NCBI GenBank assembly: GCA_013396635.1
Contig: WBMW01000016.1
Location: 272,576 to 336,575 of the forward strand
Origin: Penelope pileata
Taxonomy: Eukaryota; Chordata; Aves; Galliformes; Cracidae
Reading direction: 5' to 3'
DNA length: 64,000 nucleotides
A program made the position numbers and the translations under genes. Positions 1 through 13,418 of the stretch are shown here, in pieces (position 1 is the first letter of the stretch; each line of letters opens with the position of its first letter). Under the pieces are notes generated by a model, which saw nothing but the letters and a program-made list of their open reading frames with translations, ran no database searches and had not been told where the DNA came from.

Positions 1-3000
1 AAAAAAAGGCCATTCAGCTCCTGTATTAGCTGCAGGTTTGCAATTGCTTCTGCAGATCTCCAGCCCAAACCCTGTAACAAACTGTGGACTGCAATTCTGC
101 GCACGCTGCTTCAGGAGAAGCATGTTAACATAAACAGATGCCAAAGTGAATGGATATCCATAAGAAAAACAGAGTTACAGGTTTGTCATGTTTTCCCCAT
201 TATTTATTACAAAAAGGCCTAGAAGCAGGTCAGACAAGCTATTCTTTGATTTTATTTTGTATCATCAAAATAAAATACGTATGTGAATACAGAAATATTT
301 TTAATGAGTATAATACATGCACACAGTTACAAAATCTGTAATGCAGGTCAGAGTAGCAGTAAAAATAGTAGATAATCAAACTGATGTTGTCAAGAGTTTG
401 TGACATCTGGCTTTAACAAGTAGCAATAAATTAAGCACATTTGGGATTAAGAAGTACTTGAATCCCCAGATTTTAATACAGGTAAAATTCAGAGAGGGCT
501 CACAAAACCACACTCAGAAAGCAACTGTTAAGATCATGGAATGACTCAAATGAGGCCTGTGAAGTCCAAAGGGCTGCTTATTCTCACGCAGTGGTAACTC
601 CAGCAGATGGAACTCTGTCCCAAGGCCAGTGAATGAAAGTTTTACTACCTACGCATTACAGAAATAAACGTATAGTGAGCTGCCAAACCTTTCCTCTGGT
701 GTACTCTTTATTTGTTATGACAGCCTGACCTAGTTCCTTGGAAAACCTAATTTGACTATGTACTGAGCAAGGATGATAAATAGTAACCAGCAACATTTGA
801 GCAGATATGGAAGAACTACTTTAATTCACAGGATGAAGACATAACTTTTAGAAGCATTTCTCGTATGTCTTTGCCTGTAGCCACACTACACAATCCAATC
901 AAAAATCATGCCAAAAGAGAGGTACTATAACATTTATCTTCTGGAAATAGCCAAGAGCTGTTGTGTAGAACCTACCTATTAAATTAGAAACAACAGGTAA
1001 CTTGTACAACCCCTTACATCGTGGCATCTTGGCTATGTCCGCACGGGTCAATAGTACAGTAATAACAGAAGTACTTCAAGAGCAAAAGAAAAAGTAGTAA
1101 TTTCCTTTACTGCAAATCTCAGTTAAAAGACCACACTTTCAGCCTCAATTTAAAATCTCAGTTCTTATAAAATGACAAAGTTCAGAAAAGAATGACTAAG
1201 ATCTATGGCTGGCATGCATAAATAACTAAAAAATTCTGTAGTTGAAAGTCTCAAGGAAAAAATACGGAATAACTGACAAATTAGCATTAGAACTCTTCAG
1301 TATGCAACCAGAAATAAATGGAGTAATAAGTCAAACTAAAACCAGAAAAAAATCCTTCTAATCAATACAAATCTGAGAAACTCTTGGATTTATATGAAAA
1401 GCAGTAGAAAATACACAAGATGCTAATGCATATGAAAACTTTCATACGTAGGTTAAGAAAAAGGTTGTGATATATTTTTCATATATTAGGAATAGGACAA
1501 ATCTTCACTGGGAAAAAGTAATAACAATGTAACAAACCTGTTGGGAGAGCTCTAAAGCATGCATATGTATATATATGTGTGTATACAGAGAGATGTAAAT
1601 TTTACGATTTATTTAAGAAAAGCTTTTTTACATCTCCACATTTTATTTCTTGACATTTTATTAATTTTATTTTCTATTTATTTATTTTCTATTAACTATT
1701 AGGTTTTTAAAGATGTAAGAAAAGTATTTATGGCTGTCACTACTGCATCAGTGCTGTCTGCATTGTGTAGCACGACAAAGATGATCTTTCTCTGATCACT
1801 TTCAAATACAGGCATTTCATAGAACTTTCTCACCAAGAAGCATTACAAACTTTATGAGCTATGAAATCAAGCTGCAATATCAAGAGTAACTGGCTTAGCT
1901 CAGAATTTTACAAATTAAGTTGCAAAAGAGTAGCAGATCACATGAGCGACTGGAACAGAGAGACCTAGAGGAAAGCATGTTGAGCAGCTGCTAGATATCA
2001 AAGTTATTCTTTCAGGGAAAGGAGCAATAATCTCTGAGCTCCACACCTGGAAGCAATGTTATGCATATGAAATAGCCAGATTTGCCCAGTCTGGCTGCTT
2101 TCTCTCATTCTCCCCATAGAACAATCCTGTTTTGATAACAGTGAGGTGTTGTCCTTGGTGCATTGATAAGCCTGTCAAGATGAAACCACTGACTTTGGCG
2201 TATGTCTTTATGGTTGCTTATAAAACATCGAGACTGCTTAATGTTCAGCAACGTAACCATCTTCTCTGGATGTCAGTAGTCATTAAGTTTTCTGATGTTT
2301 TCTCCTCCTAAAGGAGGAGTCTTAGCAGGCACTATTGCAGGTAAGCTTTATTGTGCCTGCAGCAAAATTTTCACTCTAGGGTAAAATATAATTCAGATAA
2401 CAATTTCTGACATCTTTCCTTCCCTGTTCTGAGCTTCTTCAGGGTAAAAAGATTACACTCACTTTTCTTGGAAGGTAAGTTGTCAACAAGCATTATTAAA
2501 ATTAAAAACATAGTCATTAGGAAAATATATTTTTTGGACACCACATGAAATTCTTATAAGGACCCAATCCTACACAGTCCATCAAAATTTACAGTATCTC
2601 AGTTGCAAGCAAAAGGTAATGGAGGATAATGCCGAAGAGAGCTTGTAGTAGTAAGAGATGTTCTGAAGTGAAATACAGTCAGTTGAATTTAATCATATTC
2701 AAATGTGTCAAGCATTATTTTACAATTATCTCTGCCAATTTGCCAAAACCATTTTATCTTTACAATTTTTCATTTATTGATGATGAAGGGGTTATAACCT
2801 TTGCTGCCATCATTCTACACAGAGAGGCTACAAAAAAAAGTTCCCAAAATTAAGGGTTATGCCAGGTCTGTGCAGTGGCAACGACCTATAAAAATTGTTT
2901 TCTATTCACTGGGGTCAGGATCTCAACAGAAATAAAGCTTGCAATGAGAAATTCTTCAGAACTGCCGATTTGATATCTATACATTACGTCAGAGAAGCTT

Positions 3001-4615
3001 CTTCTAAAGGTTTTGCAATGGAATTTTGGAGTTGTAAAGTTGAAATAGTTTGGAGAAGGAAAACTGATGCAGTAATTACTTCTACTTGGAATTAAAACAT
3101 GCCATTGGTACAGGAAGTCACATTAATATAACACAAGCACCACTAGGAGAGAGCTCCTATTCCAAAAAGTACTTAAGAGTACATAAATACTTTAGAGTAT
3201 TCCTGAATTAGATGCATTCCTAGACGACTGTTGGAAAATATTGTGATCTTTTTACACATCTCCTTGTAATATTCTACATCAGAAATCTAATTTCTCCATT
3301 TTTTAAGAAAAAGACAATTTAAATGGGAATATCTAGCTACAGTAACCTTGCACTTATACTACTTAGAGAAAGTATGATTTCTTAAACATTTTCAGTTCCT
3401 TACCCTACTCATCTCTAAATCATGAATGACAGAAGAAAATACCTAACGAAAGTAGTTATCACAAAGTTTTGTATGTTTAGCATCAAGAAAACTAAATTGC
3501 AAACCAGAGAGAACACTACAGGGTATTATGAATCGGGCTTCAATTGCTGTACATAACTATCTGGTGTAAATGGCCTTATTCTGAAAGTATGAAGCAATTC
3601 CTACCTGATCCAAACACTGTGGAGCTCATTAAAACAGAGAATCTTCCCCTTGCAAACATAATTTTAAAAACAGATTCCATACATCATTCTTCAAGTTAGA
3701 TTAAATTTAAGTAGAAGTAACAGAACTTCTGAGAAATCCCTTCATCCCTTCATACACTGAACAGCTTACCTGAAGGCAATTAAAAGGTTTTCCTTCCATC
3801 TGTGATAAAGCTCCCGTTCTAAATGTCAGCTTAATTAAGCAGTTAAGCATTTGTTTTTTCTAATTATTGCTAGTGCTCTTGATAATAATGTATTCATATC
3901 AATACATTTAAGTAATAGAGAGAAGCTATATTTTATTAAGGCAGTTTGATGAGAGCATGTATTTGTAGTCTGCTTTGCAACATAGCTCACAACAGTAACA
4001 TTTTAGTATTTGAATTTGGTTGAAAAAGCTCTAAAAAGTTGCTAACCTTAGCTGAGTAGATGCACTATTTCTGTTCAAACTATCTGTACTGTAATATAAT
4101 GGATTCTAAGGAATAATTCATTGATCTTCGGTACCTATGTTTTTATTGTTGTTTTTTATTGCACAGACTCAGCTCTGTGCTATTTGTTGGGCATCATTCC
4201 ATTTAGACACATAAGCTATTCTACTAACATACTGCAAAGAATTTTGCAAGCTCTTGAATAGTATATTGCATTTCAGGAGTTCAACCTGTAGAGAGGTATA
4301 GTGGCAAATTAGTACACCAGCCATGCACAGTACACTACTACAAAAAGCAGTAATAAATAATACTAGACTCTTTTTGTGAAACCAATCCTTCAATCCTGAC
4401 TCTATTCAGATAAGAATAGTCAAAATGGACTGCATGTAGGTACTGATTATGGAAGTTAAATAGCCACGTCTTAAGTCTGCTCAAATGATGGGTCATTTCT
4501 GATCCGAATTTGTTCTAAGCACACAGACCTTTTACCAGTGTTGTTTAAATTACATTCAGATTATACTATTAAATTTTATGACTGAATGAAAATTCTTATG
4601 AACTACCAGATTAAG

Positions 4616-4640
4616 AAAAAAAAAAAAAGAAAGAAAGAAA
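4616..4640. repeat. A-tract grading into (GAAA)n
   Basis: Thirteen A followed by three GAAA units. Confidence 0.9.
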
Positions 4641-4984
4641 CCTGAAAATGGTATTTCTGTGAAAGAAGTTACCCAATCCTCCACCTAATAAAATGCCCTA
4701 GAAACTTCCTTAGAAAAATCTTACTTGATTATTTCATCAGGAAAATACCGCGTTGTGAGTTATTTTTTGTTAGCCAATGCAGGCAAAACTCTCAAATTAT
4801 TTTCAGTCAGAAACTGTCAATGATTTTTTTTTCCAACTACCCATGAATTTCTATGTAACTTTGTAAACTACCTACTCAACAGAAAAACGATATTTTTCCA
4901 ACCATGTTTTCATGAAGCAAAATACGTTGGATGTAAAAGCAAAGATCATGAACCTTTAAAAGGAGCGTTGAATGCATTACTCAA

Positions 4985-5027
4985 TGATCCTTGTCAGTCC
5001 CTTCCAATTTCGGATACTCTATGAATA
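4985..5027 (+). repeat. CR1 3'-tail scrap
   Basis: The stretch gatccttgtcagtcccttcc followed by a tail ending in an ATTCTATGA-like octamer resembles the last bases of a CR1 3' UTR. It is short and diverged, with no coding part. Confidence 0.45.
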
Positions 5028-5463
5028 TTAAATACCACTATGGTGGAATGGCAGTAGTAAAGTAAGTCCATTTTCTCTGACATGTTCTCACCGTTACAAG
5101 CAACGTTTGTGCACATGTGTATGCATGTGCACACATATAAGCACTGCAATTATATTCAATATTCCAGTTTTGCTTTTACAAAACAAAAATTAAATTCCCT
5201 CAGAGAATTCTTTTGAAGTTGTTACTAGGAGTAGACGGTTATCCCCACTTCTACTGAATTCAAACAGTGCCTGAACAAAATCAGCAGCACTAGCAAAGCC
5301 CCTGATGACTTTCAAAGAGAAAGGCAAGAAGACAGGCCCTGCTGGCCATATGGAAAAGAAACCCTGTCAGAATATCTAGGCGTCAAAGGACTGTTAAAAG
5401 TAATTTAAATTACAAGTAATATGAAAATAATCCCTTTGGAAAAGCCAGTAAATTGGTACTCAC

Positions 5464-5575
5464 CGGTATGCAATACTCCACCATTGGGTAGTGCAATTTA
5501 TGCCCCTTAGCTGTACGGCCAGAAAAGAAGCAGCTCTGACAGACATCATAGTTGAAATGTTTTAAGCTCCGGTAC
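5464..5575 (-). CDS. UTRN: UTRN exon, dystrophin exon 69 equivalent: ZZ zinc finger, second half
   Basis: A 112-nt exon after catgtccccatag, ending CCG|GTGAGT. It encodes YRSLKHFNYDVCQSCFFSGR followed by TAKGHKLHYPMVEYCIP. Cys 12 and 15 and His 25 and 28 of the exon complete the ZZ cysteine/histidine set begun in the upstream exon at 7670-7836. The ZZ domain is needed for stable beta-dystroglycan binding in this family. The next exon (TTSGEDVRDF... in the family) was not found in 1-5463. The length equals dystrophin exon 69. Confidence 0.97.
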
Positions 5576-7669
5576 CTATGGGGACATGAAAGAAAATTAT
5601 TAGAGCTTCCTAGGTTCAGTTCAAATATTTATTAGTTACTGAGCCTCACAAGGCAAATTGTCCTTTGAAATGGTTTCGCCAGCAGCAGCAACACAAGGAC
5701 ACAGCAAGTGTGTTTTCACTTAGGAAGCACAGGTAGGGAGCTGCGAGTCACTCAATTTCACAACCTGAAACTCCTCAAAGTTCATCAATTATTAGAATAT
5801 GCAAATAAGTTTAAAATTAAGTTGATTTAGTTACTTTGATTATTTTAAAAGCATTTATATGTATAAATGAAGTAACATAGCAGAAAAATTAAACAAAATC
5901 CTTTTTATTAAATATAGCCACCAGGAGCATGATAATTTTTATTTATTTTTTAAACCAAACCCGGCTAATATAACGATTCAATTCCAGATTCCACCCATGG
6001 TTTGTTGTTTTTTTTTTTATAGTATGGTTGCTTTGACTGGATGAGGTTATATTGTTTGTCTGAAACTAAAATGAGCTAGCTGAGGCAAATTGAATAGCTA
6101 CTGAATAGTTAAAGTTTAAATTAAATTGCTTCCTGAGAGCAGTTTTCAGTATCAATTCACACTTTTCCCCCGCTGAGTTTTATGTTATGTTTTGCAAGAT
6201 AAGATGTGGCTACAGACACAAAGGTTTACTTTTAAGGATACTGATGCAACTGCATGCAGTTTTCACTCAGAGCCTGTGTATTAAATGACCACATCTACCT
6301 TCTGCTAAGATGCTAGACACTTTTTTTGTTGCAGATCTCTAGTTTCATTATAGAAATGATTTAGAATGAGTCCTCCCTTCTCTTCTGTCTCCATGCCCTC
6401 CTTTTTCCACACTAGATATTTCAGTACAGACAAGATTCATGAGCCCTAACTTAGGCATCTAGAAGATATATAAACTGGAGTTTAGCCACGCTACACTCCC
6501 ACAAGTGCTAATTAAGAAAAATAGGCAAATCTAGAGGAATTTCGTCTCCTCTTAAGACAGGCAACAAAGTTTGATCAGATTAATAACTTCTGGAAGTGCT
6601 TACACCTTCATATTTACAGTGAAAGAAGACAGTCATTAGCTCTTATGAGACTGACTAAAGCTAGTGTGCCTAAAACTAGGTGAGATGAATCTGACCACAA
6701 GATTCATACTATTATCCTTTAAAAAAACAGAAGCAAGGATGAAGAGAAACCACAGAGAAAAAAAATGAATCTTCTGCCTCAATATCTGAAGAAAAGACTT
6801 AGAAACACTTATAGGTAAAATTCATTTATCATTCCTAAAGAAAACTCAACTTCATAACACAACAGTGGAAAAATGAACAATTACATTTAGCTCTGCTCCC
6901 CTACTTCATTTTGCATCATTTTATACACTGGAGCGATCAATACATAGATGTATGTTACTTATAAGAGTACTCACAAAGGGCACCCAAGCCTTACGGTGGT
7001 AATTCATAGCAAAAGCATACAGTTTAGGAGAATAACAAGAACATCCCTGGAGCCATTTTTGCTCTAAGAATTCACAGCTAACACTGAACAGCCTAAACTT
7101 AGATTATGTTCAATTCTTCGAGACAGGAACTGTGCAAGTCTCATCACAGTTACATATCAATGTTTGTGCCAAGCAAGGAAGGATTGCTGCTGACGGGTGT
7201 TCAGTACTGGCTGACATGACTGACTGTTTCACATGGTTTTTGCAGGAGATGAGGGCAGCTAGCCAACCCACCATAAGTCCTCTTGCTCCACTTAAGACAT
7301 AGATAAGTGATTTTTGTCTTACTGATCAGCTCCTTTTGCTCTTGTGCTTAGAGAACACATGGAGTGAATTTACACTTCCATTCTCTACTCCTTGAATCCA
7401 CCAGCCCCAAAATACCTGATGACAGCCCATTCTGCACACTTGTCAGTCACAAGACCACTGGGTATCTACCAGTGTGACTACCGGAGCCAGAAGCATACTA
7501 GTTCAGGAGCTCCTGCAGCAAAATCCACACTGTGGTCTGAGCAGGGATGGTAGTTCCTATCTTAAATGGGTAAAATGGTGGAAAAACAAACAGAAGGAAC
7601 TTGTACTTGGTGTATGTAAAAGACCAGGTATTTTCAGAGAAGCCCAGCACCCAGCTCCCCTTCTCTTAC
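5576..7669 (-). other. UTRN: Intron between exons 68- and 69-equivalent (2.1 kb)
   Basis: AT-rich sequence with GT at its 5' end (gtaagag, just below 7670) and AG at its 3' end (ccccatag, just above 5575). I see no repeat family or gene in it, only short T- and A-rich patches such as 6005-6020. Confidence 0.8.
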
Positions 7670-7836
7670 CTAAAGCCAACAATTGGACATTCTTTGCAGA
7701 TGTTGCACTTGGCCTGATGTTTTGCTGTTTCTGCAGCTGCGACGCGGTGTAGAACTGGTAGCCATACCATAGACTGTGGCTCTAGGTGCATCCAATCTAT
7801 AAATTGCTTTACAGTAATTTCTGGCTTATTGTGGTT
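7670..7836 (-). CDS. UTRN: UTRN exon, dystrophin exon 68 equivalent: EF-hand end and first ZZ cysteines
   Basis: A 167-nt exon with acceptor accttccacag and donor TTTAG|GTAAGA. It starts NHNKPEITVKQFIDWMHLEP, passes through the family-invariant QSMVWLPVLHRVAAAE, and ends with AKCNICKECPIVGF. Cys 44, 47 and 50 of the exon begin the ZZ-type zinc finger. The first residues NHNKPE sit where mammalian utrophin, as I recall, has NNNKPE. The length equals dystrophin exon 68. Confidence 0.97.
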
Positions 7837-7847
7837 CTGTGGAAGGT

Positions 7848-7903
7848 AAAAATATATATATAAATTAAAAATAATAAAAATAAAAAGAAATAAAATTTAA
7901 AAA
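7848..7903. repeat. AT-rich simple sequence
   Basis: A (TA)n core followed by AATAAAAATAAAA-type repeats, about 12 bp into the intron side of the exon at 7670-7836. It may weaken or replace part of the polypyrimidine/branch region there. Confidence 0.85.
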
Positions 7904-8730
7904 GCCTCCCCAAACACATTTTCCTTAGAATTCAATTCCAAAAAGCCCTTATATTAATCCTCTCCATGTCAGATTAATATACAACCCGTTAAAGGATACA
8001 TGAAACAGCCTTGATTAAAATGCAAACAAAGAAAACAAGTTAAGTTAGCCAGTAACAAAACACAGAGCTAAACATCTGTGATAGAGGAGACAGGAGATAA
8101 TAAAGAAGGGAGAGAGTTCTAAAGGGAAGCATCTTCTGCATTTCAGACACAGCAGTCTTCTCAGCTAACATTGATGCCAGACTGTTAGAAGTCAGTACTG
8201 CTTGCAAGAGTCTAGTAATTGCCGCAAGACTCATGAAAAAATCGTAATTGTATTCTGAGCCCACAGTATTCTTTCCAGTTAGCATGTTTGACACACAAAT
8301 ACATAAATAGAGAAGAATAAATCTGCCACTTTATAGGCAATTGTTGCAAGAATACAGCAGAGCTGAAATATTAGCATGATTGTTTTAAGAAGCAAATAAA
8401 CATGTTTCCATTTTCTTCAAATTGTAACTAATAGAGGAACCTAGATGTAAAGGAATTATGTTTATCCTATTTGTCAGCAATAAGAACAGAGATTGTCTTC
8501 CCGAGCTCACTGTAAGTAACAGAACAAAATTTAAAATGAAAGCTATACTTAAATTGTAACACATGACAAATAATAACATCAGGCTTCTTAAACTTAAGCC
8601 AATTTTTGCTACTAAGAGGAAAAAAAGGAATAACGTGCTTTCGCCAGCAGCAAAATACTTGTTTTCACTAGGCTGAGATAGCTCTGACATCCTGCTGCAT
8701 ACTTTGTCTGCGCTTTCCTAATCATAAATT

Positions 8731-9248
8731 ATAGAATCATAGAACAGTTTGGGTTGGAAGGGACCTTCATTCAGTTCCAACCCCCTGCCATGGGCAGGGC
8801 TGCCACCCAGCAGATCAGGCTGCCCAGAGCCCCATCCAACCTGGCCTAGAATGCCTCCAGGAATGGAGCATCCGCAGCGTCTCTGGGCAGCCTGTGCCAG
8901 CACCTCACCACCAAGATTTCCACCTAATGCATGATCTAAATCTCTTTGTGTTTAAAACCATTCCCCCTTGTCCTATCACAATCAGACCATGTAAAAATTC
9001 AGTCCCCCTCCTGTTTATAAGCTCCCCTCAAGTTCTGGAAGGCCACAATGACGTCTCCCCGGAGTCTTCTCCAGGCTAAACAAGCCCATCTCCCTCAGCC
9101 TTTCTTCACAGGAGAGGTGCTCCAGCCGTCTGATCATCCTTGTGGCCTCCTCTGTACCCATTCCAACAGCTCCATGTCTTTGTTTTGGTGGGAGCCCCAA
9201 GCCTGGATGCAGTACTCCAGATGGAGCCTCATGAGGAAGAGAACTTGA
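8731..9248 (-). mobile_element. CR1 LINE, 5'-truncated
   Basis: The plus strand opens with atagaatcatagaa then gggttggaagggacctt, the reverse complement of a CR1 3' end. It continues through the UTR and the 3' part of the ORF2 region (reverse complement of the EERLREMGLFSLEK stretch near 9100-9250). Frames are broken. It is a roughly 520-bp dead copy in the same orientation as UTRN. CR1 retroposes through a short octamer tail, so no poly(A) is expected. Confidence 0.9.
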
Positions 9249-9573
9249 GGCATCCACATTGAGATGAGGGATGCAACTGGATCATCAGCTTAATAACAAC
9301 ACTACAAAATGCATTTAACCACCACCTTGCTTGTGTACTTCACCCATAACTAAAGAGTGTGGGAGAAGGGGCAGATCCCTTCAGGAACATAAAAATATCG
9401 TTCCTCTGTGGCACAGAAAGTCTGCCACTAACAAGTTAATAATTTATTTTAGTATGACTTGAATCACTTCAGCCCAGTGATAGATATGTCAAGCATATCC
9501 CTTACTGTCTGAAGCAGCAATGTTAAAACCTTAGAGAAGTTTTACATGGTTAACTGGTGAAAACAACTTCCTT

Positions 9574-9900
9574 ATAGAATCACAGAACCCTTAGAGTTGG
9601 AAGGGACCTTTAAAGGTCATCTAGTTCAACTGCCCTGCAAGGAACAGAGACACCTACAGCTAGATCAGGTTGCTCAGAGCTTGGTTCAGCCTGATCTGGA
9701 ACGTCTTCATGGAGGGGGCTTCCACCACCTCTTTGGGCAACCTGTTCCAGTCCTTCAGCGCCCTTACTGTAAAAAACTTTTTCCTTATATCCAACCTAAA
9801 TCTCCTCTCTTTTACTCTGAAACCATTTCCCCTTGTCCTGTCAACACAGACCCTGCTAAGAAGTCTGTCCCCCTCTTTCTCATAGCTCCCCTTTAGATAC
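9574..9900 (-). mobile_element. CR1 LINE, 5'-truncated, second copy
   Basis: The plus strand begins atagaatcacagaaccctta then gagttggaagggacc, and runs through a CR1 3' UTR and the end of ORF2 (ctgttccagtccttcagcgc, ccccttgtcctgtcaacac). It stops near 9900. The different 3' UTR sequence from the copy at 8731 suggests a separate insertion of another CR1 subfamily rather than one broken element. Confidence 0.9.
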
Positions 9901-10967
9901 TCAATACCTGTATCAAGTTAAATTGTTCAAGATCCCTACACATAATCTTTCAATCCCAATCATCTTAGGGCTCAGAAATGAACGTTATAAGATAAATAAA
10001 CAAACAGATTTTAAAAAAGCTAGCACAACTGAATTTTTCAGAGCACTGGATGCAAGCAAAAATGTCTGTAAAAGAATGGTAAAAGAAAAAAATTCCTAGA
10101 AGTTCTTTATAACATCTAATCTGTTGGATTTAATAACACTGCAAATATTGAAGTCAGTAATTTTATATATATATTTCAATCTATACATAATTTCTGACAA
10201 CGCTTAAAGCAGCCACTTTCACAGAAGTAACGCACTCCAGCAGTAGAGTTATCACTACCACACAGTCAGAGCCTTAGGCATCCCTGACAAATTCTGAGTT
10301 AGGTTGCATTCCATTGTGACATCATCTTTTTTCTTCTCATCTTCTTTAAATAGACAGACGCTCCCTGCAGCCTCATTAACCCCCTGAATGCAGCATGGAC
10401 CTGAACAGCAGGCTGTAAGACAGCTTTATTCTATGTTCTGATCTGCTGCATAAAGGCTCACAAAGTATAAATGACTGTGGTTGAAATTTCATGCAACTGT
10501 TAGCTCTTTTGTCAGAAAAATAATGCTAAATAATTTCCTGATGCATAGGGTCAAAAATTAGTAACAACATCATTTTCTTGTTCTCTTGAGATCTCATCTT
10601 GTTCCAGCAGGTAAAAGCACGTTGAACTCACAGAATCAGGTTTGAACAATGCAAAGCAGGGTAATTGCCTGCTGCAAAAATTCTAACAGCTAATATTGTC
10701 ATAAACACAAAGATTTATATATTCTTTTTGCTAAACAGTAATTTGTTTGATTGTCTCCTAAATGATGAATCAATCTTTCACAGCTACACTTTAACAATAA
10801 CTTCTGAGTAATTTTAACAGTAATTTAGTTGCAGAAGCATATTTGTTTCTGTTCAAAAACTCAATAGCAATTTGAGTTTTTAAGATCCTTTCCTATTTTT
10901 ACACCACATAACAGTCAATCTTAAAGAGTTCAGGACAGGCTTTTCCCAGGTTTTTTTGTTACCTCAC

Positions 10968-11125
10968 CTGCTGGAAGCAGCTGCGCACACTGGGTTCAAT
11001 GTTGCTGCCACCAAAAGCTGCCACCTCACCCAACTGCCGGGGGATCTGGATGGCGTCGTGCAGGAGCAGGCCAAGCTGCCTCTGGTCACACATTTCTGTG
11101 GGACCTGCCACTTCCTTGAAGAGAT
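10968..11125 (-). CDS. UTRN: UTRN exon, dystrophin exon 67 equivalent: second EF-hand-like region
   Basis: A 158-nt exon between ttggtgttgcag and CAGCAG|GTGAGG. It begins [20 protein letters not shown], continues with [20 protein letters not shown] and ends [12 protein letters not shown]. This is one of the most conserved blocks of the cysteine-rich region. [15 protein letters not shown] is shared with dystrophin, and [15 protein letters not shown] is utrophin-type. The exon is visibly more GC-rich than the flanking introns, which generates overlapping shadow frames on both strands. The length equals dystrophin exon 67. Confidence 0.98.
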
Positions 11126-13381
11126 CTGCAACACCAACAAGAAGCATAAGCTCATTTTGTTTTCATCCATGTCCCCTTCTATTCAGTAACATCACAGTTT
11201 CAGTTTTGTCATTTCTGCAATCCAGATGTAGCTACAGATGACCACTCTCCCATTTACAATAGTTTACCCTCACCTAAATCTTGATTATTTTGACTACTTT
11301 TTCTAGATCTGTAACCATACAAATGAGAAAACTCAGGCCAAATGAATCAAACCACGCAGCTTCACGTGGTACCTCCCAAATAAATACATTCACTGCGACT
11401 TACCATAGTTCCTACTTTACTGACAAGCACCTATGTGACAAAGTAAGAGACATAACTAATCTGAAATAGCTTTTTTTGCTAATCCATCATTACTTCATTT
11501 TCCCCCTAATATTTACAGAGGTTGCTATGTTATCACTAGGGAAGATATTTCAGAAATCCACATTTTATGTCAAAATCTATGCCATCCTTATGTTGGCTGG
11601 AGACAGACATGAATTTGCACTGAACTGAGACTGGAAATGAGCACAAGTCACAGCTGGCAGGGCAAAATAGCTTAAAGCAAAAGCAGCAGCCAGCCAGCAA
11701 CACAACTCATGATCAAAAGGAATCACGTTTGCTTCCTGGAAAACCATATCTGTTTCCATGAACTTTCTTTTTATTGATTTCCTTTCCTGAGGCACACGAC
11801 GAGCCCTGCAACATAAATGGGGACTCTGGGAAGACTGGAATGAAAGAAAAATTTGACACTGAAAGGATCAAGTAAATCGTTCCCAATAAAGACACTTTCT
11901 GGGAAGAAAGATACTGCTTGTACCTGCTTAGCAGTTACAGTAAAGTATAGAATTAATAGGCCTACATGCCGCACAGAAAATATTCGAGTAGTTTCTTTAT
12001 ACATTTGATTGGGTTGGGTTAGGTTTTTTTTGACATTTAGAAACATTAAACTTATCAGCTAAAAACCTACATTACTCCCAATAATCCTTGATTTATGAAC
12101 TTTGTAGTTGGGTACATTAATATTTAGTCATAAGATTAATCTCTCCTGAAATATCTTAAACACTGAATTCATTTCTTAGAAATAGTTTTAAATTCTGTGG
12201 ATGGTGTCAGTTACAAAAGAATCGGCAGTGGATTCTTTGTCTTTTGTGAAGTTGGCTTTTACAATCTCCTTTTGCACTCAGTGGCTGGTTTGGAATAAAG
12301 CTCCAAATAATGTAGAAAGGAAAAAAAAAATTATACTATTTCTCTACTTCTCATGTTTCCTGTCAGAACAACTCTTAATAGATTAGAAAGAAAGGAAATT
12401 TGAAACTTCAGTCTCATTGCATTTGTGATTGAGAAACAGACAAAATATTTTACTACACTCCACAAAATGCTTCACTCTTCATTTGGAGTGATTGTCAAGC
12501 TTTGCCAGCACGCTTCAGAGAGATGGCTCATACCTTTTCTCTTGGCAAAGGGAGCTGAGGCAGAAGAAAGGATTTTTACAAATTAGAAATCCAGATGACT
12601 GAATTTATTTTTACAGTTTTCTCTATTTTTCTTGCCTAGTCAAACAGGTGCTCTAGCATCTTCAGCACTTAGCAGCAAGACAAAGCTCATGGACAACAGC
12701 ACTGACAGAACAAGCAGTGCCCTGCTGCAGGCTTTCAGCTGCAGTTGGAATAGTTTTCCATTATCTAAGAGTCCATTTCAAAAGAACGATAGGGTAAAAA
12801 ATACCTGTTTGATTTTTTCATCAGTCTACAGTGGAAACAGGCACTACAAGAGCAATTTGCTCACTGCTGTATGTGGGAGGAGGAGGAAGTTCTTTCCCAA
12901 GTCCTAAAAATTCGGTTGATGGGGAGCTAATACACAGAAAAAGAATGGCATGGCAGGAGAGAGAAGAGGGAGAGTGATCACCTAGGGCTGATGCAAGGAG
13001 GAAATGAGCAAATAAAGTGGAGAACTCAAACTCCTTCAAAATGTCCCACAAAAAAAAAAGTCACCAATTCTATAGGTTTTATGCATTACATGCTACAACT
13101 CAAAATCTACACAATAAAGTTTGTAAATTTATAAAACACTTTGCACGTTTTCTATTTCTGCTGCCAGTCTGACTTCCTGTGTTAAACACGAGGCCAAGAG
13201 CAAAATGCACGCAAATGTATTTCCAGATATCACATAGCACTATGAATTTTCTCTACCTTTAAAACTGAGAAAAAGTGAAGGAAGTTAAAGATTCTGCTGT
13301 CCCTGAGGAAATCCATACTTCTGAGACATTGTTTGATTCCTGACTGAATGACCAGACAAAGTCTGCGGCAAATAATCACAC

Positions 13382-13386
<5 letters not shown>

Positions 13387-13415
<29 letters not shown>
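13387..13415. repeat. A29 homopolymer
   Basis: An uninterrupted run of 29 A, followed by an imperfect tandem of gttgttaaa-like units to about 13447. I saw no recognisable retrocopy upstream of it. Confidence 0.95.

Positions 13416-13418
<3 letters not shown>

Larger units (their letters stand above)
1..5463 (-). other. UTRN: Intron after dystrophin-exon-69-equivalent exon (incomplete)
   Basis: AT-rich intronic sequence running off the left edge. I saw no frame matching the next utrophin exon. It holds a short TA/TG-rich stretch near 1556-1590, an A-tract with GAAA repeats (4616-4640), a CR1 tail scrap (about 4985-5027) and a short alternating CA/TG run near 5110-5140. Open frames at 2629-3095 and 4169-4393 have no recognisable protein. 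Confidence 0.85.
7837..10967 (-). other. UTRN: Intron between exons 67- and 68-equivalent (3.1 kb)
   Basis: A compact intron bounded by GTGAGG and ...ccttccacag. Over a quarter of it is two separate CR1 copies (8731-9248 and 9574-9900), both in the sense direction of UTRN, about 325 bp apart. An AT-rich simple stretch (7848-7903) lies near its 3' end. The small open frames at 8040-8690 have no recognisable protein. Confidence 0.85.

Noticed and set aside
4860..4935. Possible next utrophin exon (dystrophin exon 70 equivalent) left of 5464
   Set aside because: Minus-strand translation gives none of the expected TTSGEDVRDF or LGYLPVQTVLEGDN features, and nothing in 1-5463 does.
10956..11241. 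Plus-strand open frames over the exon at 10968-11125
   Set aside because: They are shadows of a GC-rich, highly conserved minus-strand exon and their translations match nothing recognisable.
12008..12026. Telomere-like gggttgggttaggtt
   Set aside because: Only two or three imperfect units, too short for an interstitial telomeric array.
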